DNA of 11,166 bases from an uncultured Verrucomicrobiota bacterium (GTDB taxonomy: Bacteria; Verrucomicrobiota; Kiritimatiellia; RFP12; UBA1067): the NCBI GenBank assembly GCA_946628745.1, contig CAMOXA010000041.1, forward strand, positions 1 to 11,166, written 5' to 3'. The notes below the pieces were generated by a model. The model did not search any database. It was not told the DNA's origin and saw only the letters and a list, made by a program, of their open reading frames with translations. Each line of letters starts with the position of its first letter. Position 1 is the first letter of the stretch. This document shows positions 1 through 7,239 of the stretch, piece by piece. A program made the position numbers and the translations under genes.

Positions 1-45
1 CTGAAAATCCGTGTGTCAGCGGTTCGATCCCGCTCCTGGCCACCA
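1..45 (+). tRNA. tRNA-Phe (GAA), 3' part only
   Basis: The window opens inside a tRNA. Bases 1-7 form the anticodon loop with GAA at 3-5, which reads Phe codons. Bases 8-12 are the 3' half of the anticodon stem and 13-17 the five-base variable loop GTGTC. Bases 18-22 and 30-34 pair perfectly as the T stem around the T loop TTCGATC. Bases 35-41 are the 3' acceptor strand, 42 is discriminator A, and CCA is encoded at 43-45. The GAA anticodon, A73 and GTGTC variable loop all match bacterial tRNA-Phe. The 5' half lies outside the window, so the acceptor pairing cannot be checked. It is the only gene here on the + strand. Confidence 0.93.
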
Positions 46-61
46 AATGTACGAAATGCAG

Positions 62-92
62 ACCGCCGCGTACGCGGCGGTTTTCGTTTTTT
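62..92 (+). terminator. Intrinsic terminator after tRNA-Phe
   Basis: A perfect 8-bp GC-rich stem (62-69 with 74-81) closes a GTAC tetraloop and is followed by a T-rich run (TTTTCGTTTTTT, 81-92). This is a textbook Rho-independent terminator placed 16 bases after the tRNA CCA end. The leftward operon ends at 115, so its transcript also runs into this hairpin from the other side. There is no good T tract on the - strand, so it probably terminates that transcript less well, if at all. Confidence 0.9.
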
Positions 93-114
93 CCGGGCGT
101 TACCGGGCTGAACT

Positions 115-1101
115 TCAAAGCGACTTTATTGCATCGCGAGCGGCCGACTCGGAGTTTCCGCACGGGTCAATCACTCCGGAGAATACGACATTTCCTGCAC
201 GCGTCGCAGTCTCCACCCTAAAAAGAAGTATGTATCGCGAGTAATATTTGCGATTGGGATAGGTCGCGAGCGGCGCGGACTCAAGACCGGCGTCCGGGCT
301 GCCGACAATCGAAGCCGCGTCGCCAAGGCCGAATGCAAGAAGCGCGCCGCCCTTCGCCTTCAATTCGCCTACGACTTCGCCCGGCGCGGCTCTGTACTCC
401 GCGGCAGTAGCCTTGGTCGCCAGGAGCTCTACGCCGCAACTGCGGTATATTTCGCGACCCATGGGCGTAAACGGCGAAACCGCCGCAACCACCATGCCGT
501 TGGTGAAAGCCCTTGGTATGCATGCGGATTTGTTCGGATCGAGAGCGAGCGCCGTGTCCACAGGCAGATAGGCTCCGTCATCGCCCTTCTCGCCGTACGC
601 CGCGCGCGGCGATTGGCCTGCGCGGGTCGTGTGGCGCATGACATATCTGAAGCCGTGGTTGTTCAGCGCGTAAACTTCATCCTGGCTAAGACTGTACGGC
701 ACGAGAACCTGATTGGCAAGCGCAGGGGTAAGACCGCTCGTCAGGTTGGCTGTTTCTTCCGGGAGCGGATAACCGAGATCGTCCGGTCCAAGATAGAACC
801 CCGGTCCCTGGGCGGACATCGAAGTTCCGTAAGGGTCGAAGAATCCGTCGCCGGCGCCGCGCGCGACCTCGTCGTCGACGAGCGCGTCAAGGCGGTCTAT
901 GCCTCGCCGCGAGAAAGCCATGTAGCTTTCTACCGCCCTTTCGACGGCTTTCTGGTTCGCGAGAGAGACTTTTCTTTCCGAAGCCTCTCTGATGCTGCCC
1001 ACCTTTGTGACGGCCAGCGTCGCGACTATGGCGATAAGCGCTATCACCATAAGCAGTTCTATAAGCGTGAAACCCGGACGGGCCGATGTCTTTGCCATCA
1101 T
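115..1101 (-). CDS. Large type II/IV prepilin-like protein (third prepilin, last gene of operon)
   Basis: This is a filament subunit of the type II secretion/type IV pilus class, inserted in the inner membrane and then processed by a prepilin peptidase. The 328-residue product has a 10-residue leader ending in Gly, then the class III signal FTLIELL with Glu at mature position 5, and a hydrophobic helix to about residue 33. A charged helical stretch follows (about 38-66) and then a long globular region of about 260 residues. I recognise no family there, and I do not see the WRGPY or DPWGNP motifs of the two upstream prepilins. It is much longer than the usual 130-170 residue GspG. ATG ATG at 1101/1098 is preferred because AAAGGAG lies at 1106-1112, 7 bases before the second ATG; a TTG at 1137 has no such support. 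A 32-base gap separates it from the secretin stop, the widest in the cluster. It could be a minor pseudopilin or the major one; sequence alone does not say. Confidence 0.88.
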   Translation of the reverse strand: MMAKTSARPGFTLIELLMVIALIAIVATLAVTKVGSIREASERKVSLANQKAVERAVESYMAFSRRGIDRLDALVDDEVARGAGDGFFDPYGTSMSAQGPGFYLGPDDLGYPLPEETANLTSGLTPALANQVLVPYSLSQDEVYALNNHGFRYVMRHTTRAGQSPRAAYGEKGDDGAYLPVDTALALDPNKSACIPRAFTNGMVVAAVSPFTPMGREIYRSCGVELLATKATAAEYRAAPGEVVGELKAKGGALLAFGLGDAASIVGSPDAGLESAPLATYPNRKYYSRYILLFRVETATRAGNVVFSGVIDPCGNSESAARDAIKSL

Positions 1102-1105
1102 GTTT

Positions 1106-1112
1106 CTCCTTT
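1106..1112 (-). promoter_or_regulatory. Ribosome binding site for third prepilin
   Basis: The - strand reads AAAGGAG here, 4 bases before ATG 1101 and 7 bases before ATG 1098. It rules out the TTG at 1137 as main start and gives the short prepilin leader expected for this class. Confidence 0.8.
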
Positions 1113-1133
1113 CTGTTTTATCAACGATATGAT

Positions 1134-3239
1134 TCAATCAACGATGTTCTTCAAGTCGTCTCCCGCAGTATGCGGCGCGTCCGGTTTGTGGACGCCCATT
1201 GACGGACGCCCGTCGGCCGCGGGATGCGCGGAAAGCGCCTCCATAAGCTCGCGCGATATGCGGCCGCCTTCATACGGCGTCGAAATCACATGCGGGGTTA
1301 TGAGGACAATCAGCTCGGTACGCCGCTTGACTTTCTCTGTTCCGCGAAAGAGCCACCCGAGCAAGGGGACAGATCCCAAGACAGGAGTGCGCCAGTACGT
1401 CTCGGATTCCACCTCCTTGACGAGGCCTCCGGCCATGACCGCCAGACCGTCCTTGGCGACGAACGTTCCCGCAATCTGCCGCGACTCGACGAACTCGATA
1501 GACTTCGACTCGCCGGAACCGCCGTCGACGGGTATGTCGACCTTGTCCGGGCTGACCTCGCTGTTCTCCTGCAGGAGTCTGAGAGTCACGGTCTTGTCGG
1601 CATTGATGTTCGGGGTCACCAGAATCATGGTGCCGACATCTTTCTTTTCGATCTGCACGGTCATTGCGCCCTGGACTATTCCGGATTCCGAAACCACGGT
1701 TTCGCCGCGCTGCCAGCCGGTGACAAGGGGATACTCCTTGCCGCAGAAAATCCTGGAGACCTCGTTGTTCGCCACGAGCAGCGTGGGGGTGGCCAGCGTC
1801 TTGGCCTTGCCGTCTTTCTGGTAGAGTCGTATCTGGGCCTCCAGATTTTCACTGAGAACCGTGAACGCCATCGTCGGGTTGAAAGCGTCTTTGGCGGTCT
1901 GAAGCGCGGAACCGGCCACGCTGCCGGAATTGCCGACGGAATGAGTGCCGCGGTTGAAAGCATACTGGAACGTCGCCTCGTAGTCGTCGTCCAACTCGAG
2001 TTCGAGGACTTTCATCTCCATGAGAACCATCGGTGTCGGGACATCCAGCTTTTTGACCATCGCGCGTATTTCGTCCATGACTCGCACATCGCTCGTACGG
2101 ACTATGAGCGCATTATTCCTGCGGGAGAGCGTGACGAAGATATTGGCGCCTTGAGCCGCGCTTTGGCTCTTCACCTGCTCCAGCATGTTCGTATCGCCGG
2201 AGCGGTAGGCGGCCTCCGCAAGGCTTGCGTCGTCGGCAGGCATCGCCGCGACGTCCTGCATTCTCCTCGCGCTCCGTTTTTGGCGGTCGCGCAGCTGATC
2301 CCACTGCGCCAGCCTGGAGACGGCGGAGCCTCTGCCGTAGGAGAAAAGGCCGGAGCCGGAACGCGAACCGGCAGACGAAGTGTCCGGCGGCTCGATATCA
2401 AGAAACTGCGACCCGCCATTGTCTTCGAGGACGCGAAAGCGTCTGAAGCGCCGCGACAGATCGTATTCGTCGTCTTCGTCAAACTCCTCCTCGCCTAGCG
2501 AGAGGAAGGTGCGATCCGGATAAAGCCCGTATATCACCGATGCGACCTCGACGACATTCGGGTAAAGCAATGTAAAGAACTCTGTCGACTCTTCGCGAAA
2601 GGTGTTGAGATTTTCCGAATATTCGTCCATGGTCGTGACACGCACGACATCCAGCTTGCGGTCGCGGCGGAACCAGAGCCCGGCCGTGCGGCATATCTCT
2701 TCGACCGCCGCGTCGGCGGTTACATTGCGCAGGAAAATCGAAACCTTCCGGGCGGCCGTCTCGGCCGAAACGGATATATTGACGCCAGTCTGGTCGCTGA
2801 CAAGCCTGAGAAGGACGTCCAGACGGACGGCGGAACATTCAATATAGCGGAGGAACTCCGGTGGAGGCGTGGCGGGAGGATCGAGAGGCTTGAACGAACC
2901 GTCGAGGAAAATGCTTTTGCCGCCGGTTCCGGCCGAAAGTTCCACGCCCTTTTCCGAAACGGACTTGATGACGATGGCGACCCGCACGCCGTCCACGCTT
3001 TCGGTCAGGACTCCGCCGCGGCGCACGACGCGCCCGGCATCGTCCGCGGCGCCCAGGAGAGCGACCCCGTCGCCATCTGCGCCGACCACGAGAGCTTTGA
3101 GAGCCAGCGCCGGCGACACGGCCGCGCGCGAGCCGAGATGGTCGGCCATGGCGTCTTCGGCGACTGTCGGGTCCGCCGCGCCCGCCGCGCCGGCGATTGC
3201 CGCGAGCGCCGCGAATACTGTAATTTTCATATTCATCAT
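1134..3239 (-). CDS. gspD: Secretin, GspD/PilQ family, with extra N-terminal domain
   Basis: This would form the outer-membrane channel through which the filament or its substrates pass. A signal peptide spans about residues 1-22 (hydrophobic core, AGAA before DP). Residues about 40-112 form a small beta-rich unit resembling the HR domain of GspC/PilP. An N0 (STN-like) domain follows at about 126-205, then an N1-type domain (about 217-395) interrupted by an acidic, Ser/Gly/Arg-rich insert (about 247-362). The secretin core spans about 455-652, with the conserved end VLGSVPLLGWLF and a final LIVLITPHVI strand. A 50-residue tail (652-701) may be a pilotin-type S region. Only one N1-like repeat is visible, against two or three in many GspD proteins. 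ATG 3239 overlaps the gspF stop as ATGA, with AGGAG at 3244-3248; a second ATG at 3236 is equally possible. Family assignment is firm, the HR and insert boundaries approximate. Confidence 0.95.
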   Translation of the reverse strand: MMNMKITVFAALAAIAGAAGAADPTVAEDAMADHLGSRAAVSPALALKALVVGADGDGVALLGAADDAGRVVRRGGVLTESVDGVRVAIVIKSVSEKGVELSAGTGGKSIFLDGSFKPLDPPATPPPEFLRYIECSAVRLDVLLRLVSDQTGVNISVSAETAARKVSIFLRNVTADAAVEEICRTAGLWFRRDRKLDVVRVTTMDEYSENLNTFREESTEFFTLLYPNVVEVASVIYGLYPDRTFLSLGEEEFDEDDEYDLSRRFRRFRVLEDNGGSQFLDIEPPDTSSAGSRSGSGLFSYGRGSAVSRLAQWDQLRDRQKRSARRMQDVAAMPADDASLAEAAYRSGDTNMLEQVKSQSAAQGANIFVTLSRRNNALIVRTSDVRVMDEIRAMVKKLDVPTPMVLMEMKVLELELDDDYEATFQYAFNRGTHSVGNSGSVAGSALQTAKDAFNPTMAFTVLSENLEAQIRLYQKDGKAKTLATPTLLVANNEVSRIFCGKEYPLVTGWQRGETVVSESGIVQGAMTVQIEKKDVGTMILVTPNINADKTVTLRLLQENSEVSPDKVDIPVDGGSGESKSIEFVESRQIAGTFVAKDGLAVMAGGLVKEVESETYWRTPVLGSVPLLGWLFRGTEKVKRRTELIVLITPHVISTPYEGGRISRELMEALSAHPAADGRPSMGVHKPDAPHTAGDDLKNIVD

Positions 3240-4465
3240 GTTGCTCCTGCTATAGAAAAAAGCGCCATAAAAAACGCCACGTAGACGAAGCCGACGATTC
3301 CGCCGGCGATCAAAATCATGACAGGTTCAATGAGCATGCCGAAGCGCTTGACGGCGAGAGCGAGAAGCATCTCGTGAAAGCGGGCGGTCTCGCCGAACGC
3401 TTCGGGCAGAGAGCCGGTCTTTTCGCCGACGGCCGCCATTCTGGAGAGCATGGGCATGAACTCGCTCGCGGCGGAGAGCGGTTTTGAAAGCGTAGAGCCG
3501 CGCATGACTTCGCTGCGCACATTTTCAATCCGCAGCCGCAGCCGCCTGTTCGGCAGCAGGCGAGCGGAAGTCTCAAGCGAATCGAGAAGCGTCACCCCCG
3601 ACTCTGTCAGTATCTGCATCGAGCGCGCGAACAGGGCGGTTCCGGAAAGGCGCAGTATGCGACCGGCTATCGGCAGCCTGAGCAGAAAGGCGTCCTGCGC
3701 TTCCCGCGCCCGGTCGTTCATTCGGGCGACGAACCACATCGCGACAGCGGCCGCGAGCCATGCGGCGGCCGACAGCGCGTTCGCCCTGAACCAGTCGGAA
3801 ACATCGACAAGCATCTGCGTCATGGCCGGCAGATCCGCGTTGCCGCTGCGGAGGAAATCGGCGATCTTGGGTATTACCGAAACCACCAGAAACGCACTCA
3901 CCGCGGCGGCCATTGAAATGGCGACAAGCGGATACATAACCGCATTCAGGACCGCGGTCTTGAGGTTTCGCCGCGCCTCCATCTGATCCGCCGCGCGAGA
4001 GAGAGTCTTCTCGAGCTCGCCCGACTTCTCGCCGACTTCGGCCAGCCTCACCGCGACATCCCCGAAATGGCGAACGTCCGCTTCGAGAGCTTCGGCGACA
4101 GAGCTACCCGCGTAGACTTTGCCGGCCACGCGCCGCCAGGCCAGCGAGGCGCGCGGCGAGGCGGCCTGGGCGCTTACGGTCTTGAGCGCGGCGAGAAGCG
4201 TTATGCCGCTTTTCAACATTGACGCGAGCTGTCTCAAGCCCATCTCGACATCGAACTTCGTCATGCCTTTAATCCACGACGGATGCCACCGCGGCACATC
4301 CGCCGGGGTGCGGCCGTCCTCGCCCGGAGCCGCCTCGTCGATGGACAGAACCACATATCCTTCGGCGCGCAACGCGGCGGCGAGCGACTCGGCGGTTTCC
4401 GCCGTACGCAGAAACACCCGTCTCGCCCCGTCCGGGGCAATCGCCGCAACCGTAAACTCCTTCAT
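3236..4465 (-). CDS. gspF: Inner-membrane platform protein GspF/PilC
   Basis: This polytopic inner-membrane protein anchors the assembly ATPase and carries prepilins into the growing filament. The 409-residue length is normal for the family. Two T2SF repeats are visible. The first (about 73-200) contains GEKSGELEKTL at 145-155 and leads into the first membrane helix (about 172-196). The second (about 275-400) contains GEKTGSLPEAF at 347-357 and leads into the last helix (about 376-402). A middle helix lies at about 228-247. The N-terminal 60 residues are the short beta domain found in many GspF proteins. ATG 4465 follows the gspE stop by one base, with GGAG at 4472-4475, six bases away. The 3' end overlaps the secretin start by four bases, so platform and gate are translationally coupled. 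Confidence 0.97.
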   Translation of the reverse strand: MKEFTVAAIAPDGARRVFLRTAETAESLAAALRAEGYVVLSIDEAAPGEDGRTPADVPRWHPSWIKGMTKFDVEMGLRQLASMLKSGITLLAALKTVSAQAASPRASLAWRRVAGKVYAGSSVAEALEADVRHFGDVAVRLAEVGEKSGELEKTLSRAADQMEARRNLKTAVLNAVMYPLVAISMAAAVSAFLVVSVIPKIADFLRSGNADLPAMTQMLVDVSDWFRANALSAAAWLAAAVAMWFVARMNDRAREAQDAFLLRLPIAGRILRLSGTALFARSMQILTESGVTLLDSLETSARLLPNRRLRLRIENVRSEVMRGSTLSKPLSAASEFMPMLSRMAAVGEKTGSLPEAFGETARFHEMLLALAVKRFGMLIEPVMILIAGGIVGFVYVAFFMALFSIAGAT

Positions 4466-4466
4466 G

Positions 4467-5573
4467 TCATTCTCCGACAGCCTTCATAACTTCGGCAAAC
4501 GATGTAACACCCGCCTCGACCTTTGCATCGGCGTCGTCGCCCATCGACGTTTCGACGCCCATTTCCGGCGAATAGAGTTCGAAAAGGCCGATCCGCCCGG
4601 AGTATCCGCGCCCGTTGCACTCCGGGCAGCCTGCCGGCTCGTAACCGCGAGCACCCTTCACCCGGCACTTCACACACAGCCTGCGCACGAGCCTCTGCGC
4701 GACGGCCAGCCTGAGCGTCGCCGGCACAAGCTTCTGATCAAGCCCCATGTCAACAAGCCTCTCTACCGTAGCCTTCGCTCCGTTCGTATGCAGCGTAGAA
4801 AGGACAAGGTGGCCGGTGAGAGCCGCCTTGACCGCGGCGTCCAGCGAGTCGGCGTCGCGTATCTCGCCGATCATCACGACATCCGGATCGTGGCGCAATA
4901 TCGATTTCAAAGCCTTGGAAAAGTTCACTTTGTCGGCTGAATCCACCTCGACCTGCGACACTCCCGGCATCTCGTATTCTATTGGATCTTCAACCGTGAT
5001 AATGTTGCGCGGCTCGCCCTTGAGAAGCTCCTGTATGGCGGCATAGAGCGTAGTCGTCTTGCCGGAACCGGTAGGGCCAGTCAAGAGAACGAGCCCGTGG
5101 GGCCGGCGTATGACGCGTTCGACGACGGCGCGATCGGCAGGCGACATTCCGAGGTCGTCGATTGAAAGGCGTCTACCGCCCGCTTCCAGAAGTCGCAGAG
5201 TGATGCGTTCGCCGCGTCTTACCGGCAACGTGGCCATTCTGACGTCGAGCGGGCCGCGCCCGGCCGCTCCCACGCCCGGCATCCGCCAGGAGAAGCCGCC
5301 GTCCTGCGGAGCGCGCCTCTCGGCTATATCCAACCCGGCCAAGACCTTCAGCCGGCTTGTGACGGCGCTTTGCATAGATGCAGGTATGCTCAGGACTTCG
5401 TCCAGGCCGCCGTCAATCCTGAAGCGGACCCTGAGGCGGCCTTCTTCGGGGTCGAGATGGATGTCGGACGCGCCGGTGAACAGACCGGCTCTTAGAATCC
5501 TGTCGACAAGCTGTACGCTGTCTGTCAGCGTCTCTGCATGGGCGAGAAGCCCGTTGGCCGGCAGAATCTTCAT
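4467..5573 (-). CDS. gspE: Assembly ATPase GspE/PilB, short form
   Basis: This cytoplasmic hexameric ATPase would drive prepilin extraction and filament extension. In the 368-residue product, ASDIHL (35-40) opens the N2 domain. Walker A is GPTGSGKT (166-173), the Asp box TVEDPIEY (193-200), Walker B with IGEIRD (235-240), and the His box TGHLVLSTLHTN (253-264). Four cysteines at 300, 303, 316 and 319 form a CxxC...CxxC zinc site, which separates assembly ATPases from PilT. It is short at both ends. There is no N-terminal GspE_N/MshEN domain, which in T2SS binds GspL. The spacing inside the zinc loop is 12 residues, well below usual, and the C-terminal domain after FEL is only about 35 residues. 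ATG 5573 overlaps the pilT-like stop as ATGA, with AGGAGG at 5580-5585. Catalytic motifs are intact, so it should be active. Confidence 0.97.
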   Translation of the reverse strand: MKILPANGLLAHAETLTDSVQLVDRILRAGLFTGASDIHLDPEEGRLRVRFRIDGGLDEVLSIPASMQSAVTSRLKVLAGLDIAERRAPQDGGFSWRMPGVGAAGRGPLDVRMATLPVRRGERITLRLLEAGGRRLSIDDLGMSPADRAVVERVIRRPHGLVLLTGPTGSGKTTTLYAAIQELLKGEPRNIITVEDPIEYEMPGVSQVEVDSADKVNFSKALKSILRHDPDVVMIGEIRDADSLDAAVKAALTGHLVLSTLHTNGAKATVERLVDMGLDQKLVPATLRLAVAQRLVRRLCVKCRVKGARGYEPAGCPECNGRGYSGRIGLFELYSPEMGVETSMGDDADAKVEAGVTSFAEVMKAVGE

Positions 5574-6694
5574 TGTGCGCCTCCTGATTTAGGCGCGAGA
5601 TTCAATCGGCCCCGGAGCGCCGCAGGATTGCGCGAGAGCGCGAGAGCGTCACGGTCCGCCGCAAGCCCGGCCGAGAGGAGTTCCGCCAGCGACTGGTCGA
5701 GCGTACGCATCCCGAACGACGTGCCGGTTTCGATGACTGAATACAGCTGTGCCGAGCGCCCGGTCGCGATAAGATTGGCGGCAGCCATGGTATTGACGAG
5801 AAGTTCGCAGGCCGGATGCCGCGTCTTCCTGTCGGGCGAGGGGATCAGATGCTGGGCGAGGACTCCGCGCAGAGCCATCGCCAGTTGACGGCGCGCACCC
5901 GTCTGTTCCTCAGGCGGGAACATCGACATCAGCCGCTCTATGGCGCCCGGGGCGTCGCCGGCGTGAAGAGTGGTGAACACAAGGTGCCCCGTCTCCGCCG
6001 CTCTCAGCGCGGTGCGCACTGTCGCGAGATCTCTGACCTCCCCGACGAGTATCACGTCGGGGTCTTGCCGGAGCGCCTCCACAAGCGCGTCGTTGAAACT
6101 TCTCGTGTCGCGCCCGACCTGGCGTTGATGCACCAGGCATTTCTTGGATTTATGGACGAACTCGATCGGATCTTCTATCGTAATGATGTGTCCGGCCCTG
6201 TCCGTATTTATCCTGTCCATCATAGTCGCGAGCGTCGTCGTCTTGCCGGATCCGGTCGGGCCTGTCACGACTACGAGTCCGTCGGGTTCGTCGCAAAACT
6301 TCTCCAGCCGCTTTGGCAGGCCAAGCTCCGCGAACGAGCGAAACCTGCCGTCAAGCCGCCTGAGTGCCACAGCATGACGGCCGGACTCGCGGTATATGTT
6401 GAACCTGTACCTTGTGCCGGAAGCGCCTTCGACCGCTCCGTCGATGGAACCTTCGTCAAGCAATCTCATGCGGACTCTTTCGGTACCGTCGGGGCATCCG
6501 ACCGGCAAGGTCACGAGGCCGAGGTCCATTGCAACGGCGTCGACAGCCGTAGAGTCGAAGGCGCGGTAGTCGCCGCGCTCTACAAGTTCGCCGCGGATTC
6601 TGAAACGGGGAGGCATGCCGACTGCGAGGTGGACGTCGCTCGCGCCGGTCTCTTCGCATATTTCCAGCAGGCTCTGCAACAACGAATTCATCAT
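5570..6694 (-). CDS. pilT: PilT-family retraction-type ATPase
   Basis: This is a hexameric cytoplasmic ATPase of the PilT branch, which powers filament disassembly in type IV pili. In the 374-residue product, ASDVHLAVG (18-26) marks the N-terminal domain. Walker A is GPTGSGKT (145-152), the Asp box IITIEDPIEF (170-179), Walker B DPDVILVGEVRD (211-222), and the His box TGHLVFTTLHAG (235-246). There is no zinc tetracysteine, as expected for PilT. After LMSMFPPEEQ the C-terminal region aligns with PilT up to GMRTLDQSL, but the retraction motif AIRNLIRE reads AAANLIAT at 304-311. ATG 6694 is chosen because GGAGG lies 7 bases upstream (6702-6706) and the ATGA overlap with the preceding gene fits; a GTG at 6700 is only one base from the Shine-Dalgarno. 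Family call is firm; whether it retracts anything is open. Confidence 0.95.
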   Translation of the reverse strand: MMNSLLQSLLEICEETGASDVHLAVGMPPRFRIRGELVERGDYRAFDSTAVDAVAMDLGLVTLPVGCPDGTERVRMRLLDEGSIDGAVEGASGTRYRFNIYRESGRHAVALRRLDGRFRSFAELGLPKRLEKFCDEPDGLVVVTGPTGSGKTTTLATMMDRINTDRAGHIITIEDPIEFVHKSKKCLVHQRQVGRDTRSFNDALVEALRQDPDVILVGEVRDLATVRTALRAAETGHLVFTTLHAGDAPGAIERLMSMFPPEEQTGARRQLAMALRGVLAQHLIPSPDRKTRHPACELLVNTMAAANLIATGRSAQLYSVIETGTSFGMRTLDQSLAELLSAGLAADRDALALSRNPAALRGRLNLAPKSGGAQ

Positions 6695-7239
6695 TCCCAC
6701 ACCTCCATCATCCAGCGCACGGCGCCATTCCCGGCCATTTCCAGACGTTCCGGGATGACCGCCATCTCTTTAGCCACGAACAGATCGAGCGCCCTTTTCA
6801 CGGCAGGATAGGAACCTTCCAGGAGATATCGTCTGCAACGCGGGTCGGGCCGCGAGCCCGCTGCCTGGAGCACTTGACCGGAAGGGCCGCCTTCCGCCTC
6901 TTCGCTTCTGACGGCCCAAAGGCCGGCGGACCTGAAGACCGCCAGGACTTCGCTTTCACGTTCCGCGGCGGTCGCCGAAGGATCGCCCTTCACATTCGTC
7001 GCCGGCGGAATCTTCGACTTTTCTTCTTCGAGCTCTCGCGTCGCGGATGCGAGTTGCCGGCCTGCGAGAGCCATCTCGCCGTCGAAGCCTTCGACCGTGA
7101 CAAGGGCAGCGCTTCTAGTCTCCAGCCCGTCCGCCCGGCGTGCGGCGTCGATGCGCCACAGCCATATGTACGCGGCGACAGCGGCGGCCGGAACGGCAGT
7201 CAGGAGAAACACCCTGTCTTTCGTGCGCAAAGGCGTCAT
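6691..7239 (-). CDS. PilO/GspM-like inner-membrane protein
   Basis: This is a probable bitopic protein of the inner-membrane platform. The 182-residue product has a short basic cytoplasmic N-terminus, one membrane helix (about 10-29), a helical, charged stretch likely to form a coiled coil (about 35-75), and a C-terminal alpha/beta region (about 95-182) compatible with the ferredoxin-like fold of PilO and GspM. This architecture and the position after a PilN/GspL-like gene support the call; sequence similarity in the family is low, so I rely mostly on architecture. ATG 7239 overlaps the previous stop as ATGA and has AGGAGG at 7247-7252, 7 bases upstream. An upstream in-frame start at 7278 lies deep inside the previous gene and is not needed. 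The end overlaps the pilT-like gene by four bases. Confidence 0.75.
   Translation of the reverse strand: MTPLRTKDRVFLLTAVPAAAVAAYIWLWRIDAARRADGLETRSAALVTVEGFDGEMALAGRQLASATRELEEEKSKIPPATNVKGDPSATAAERESEVLAVFRSAGLWAVRSEEAEGGPSGQVLQAAGSRPDPRCRRYLLEGSYPAVKRALDLFVAKEMAVIPERLEMAGNGAVRWMMEVWE

Noticed and set aside
1..114. tRNA 3' end as the attachment site of an integrated element
   Set aside because: No integrase, no repeat of the tRNA end elsewhere in the window, and no change in gene style consistent with a mobile element.
1099..1137. TTG start at 1137 for the third prepilin
   Set aside because: It overlaps the secretin stop as TTGA, but would give a 22-residue leader, and the strong AAAGGAG at 1106-1112 serves the ATGs at 1101/1098 instead.
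613..2498. Two long + strand frames (613-1824 and 1224-2498) opposite the secretin and third prepilin
   Set aside because: Both are antisense to well-supported genes, overlap each other in different frames, and have low-complexity Arg/His/Ser-rich products without recognisable domains.
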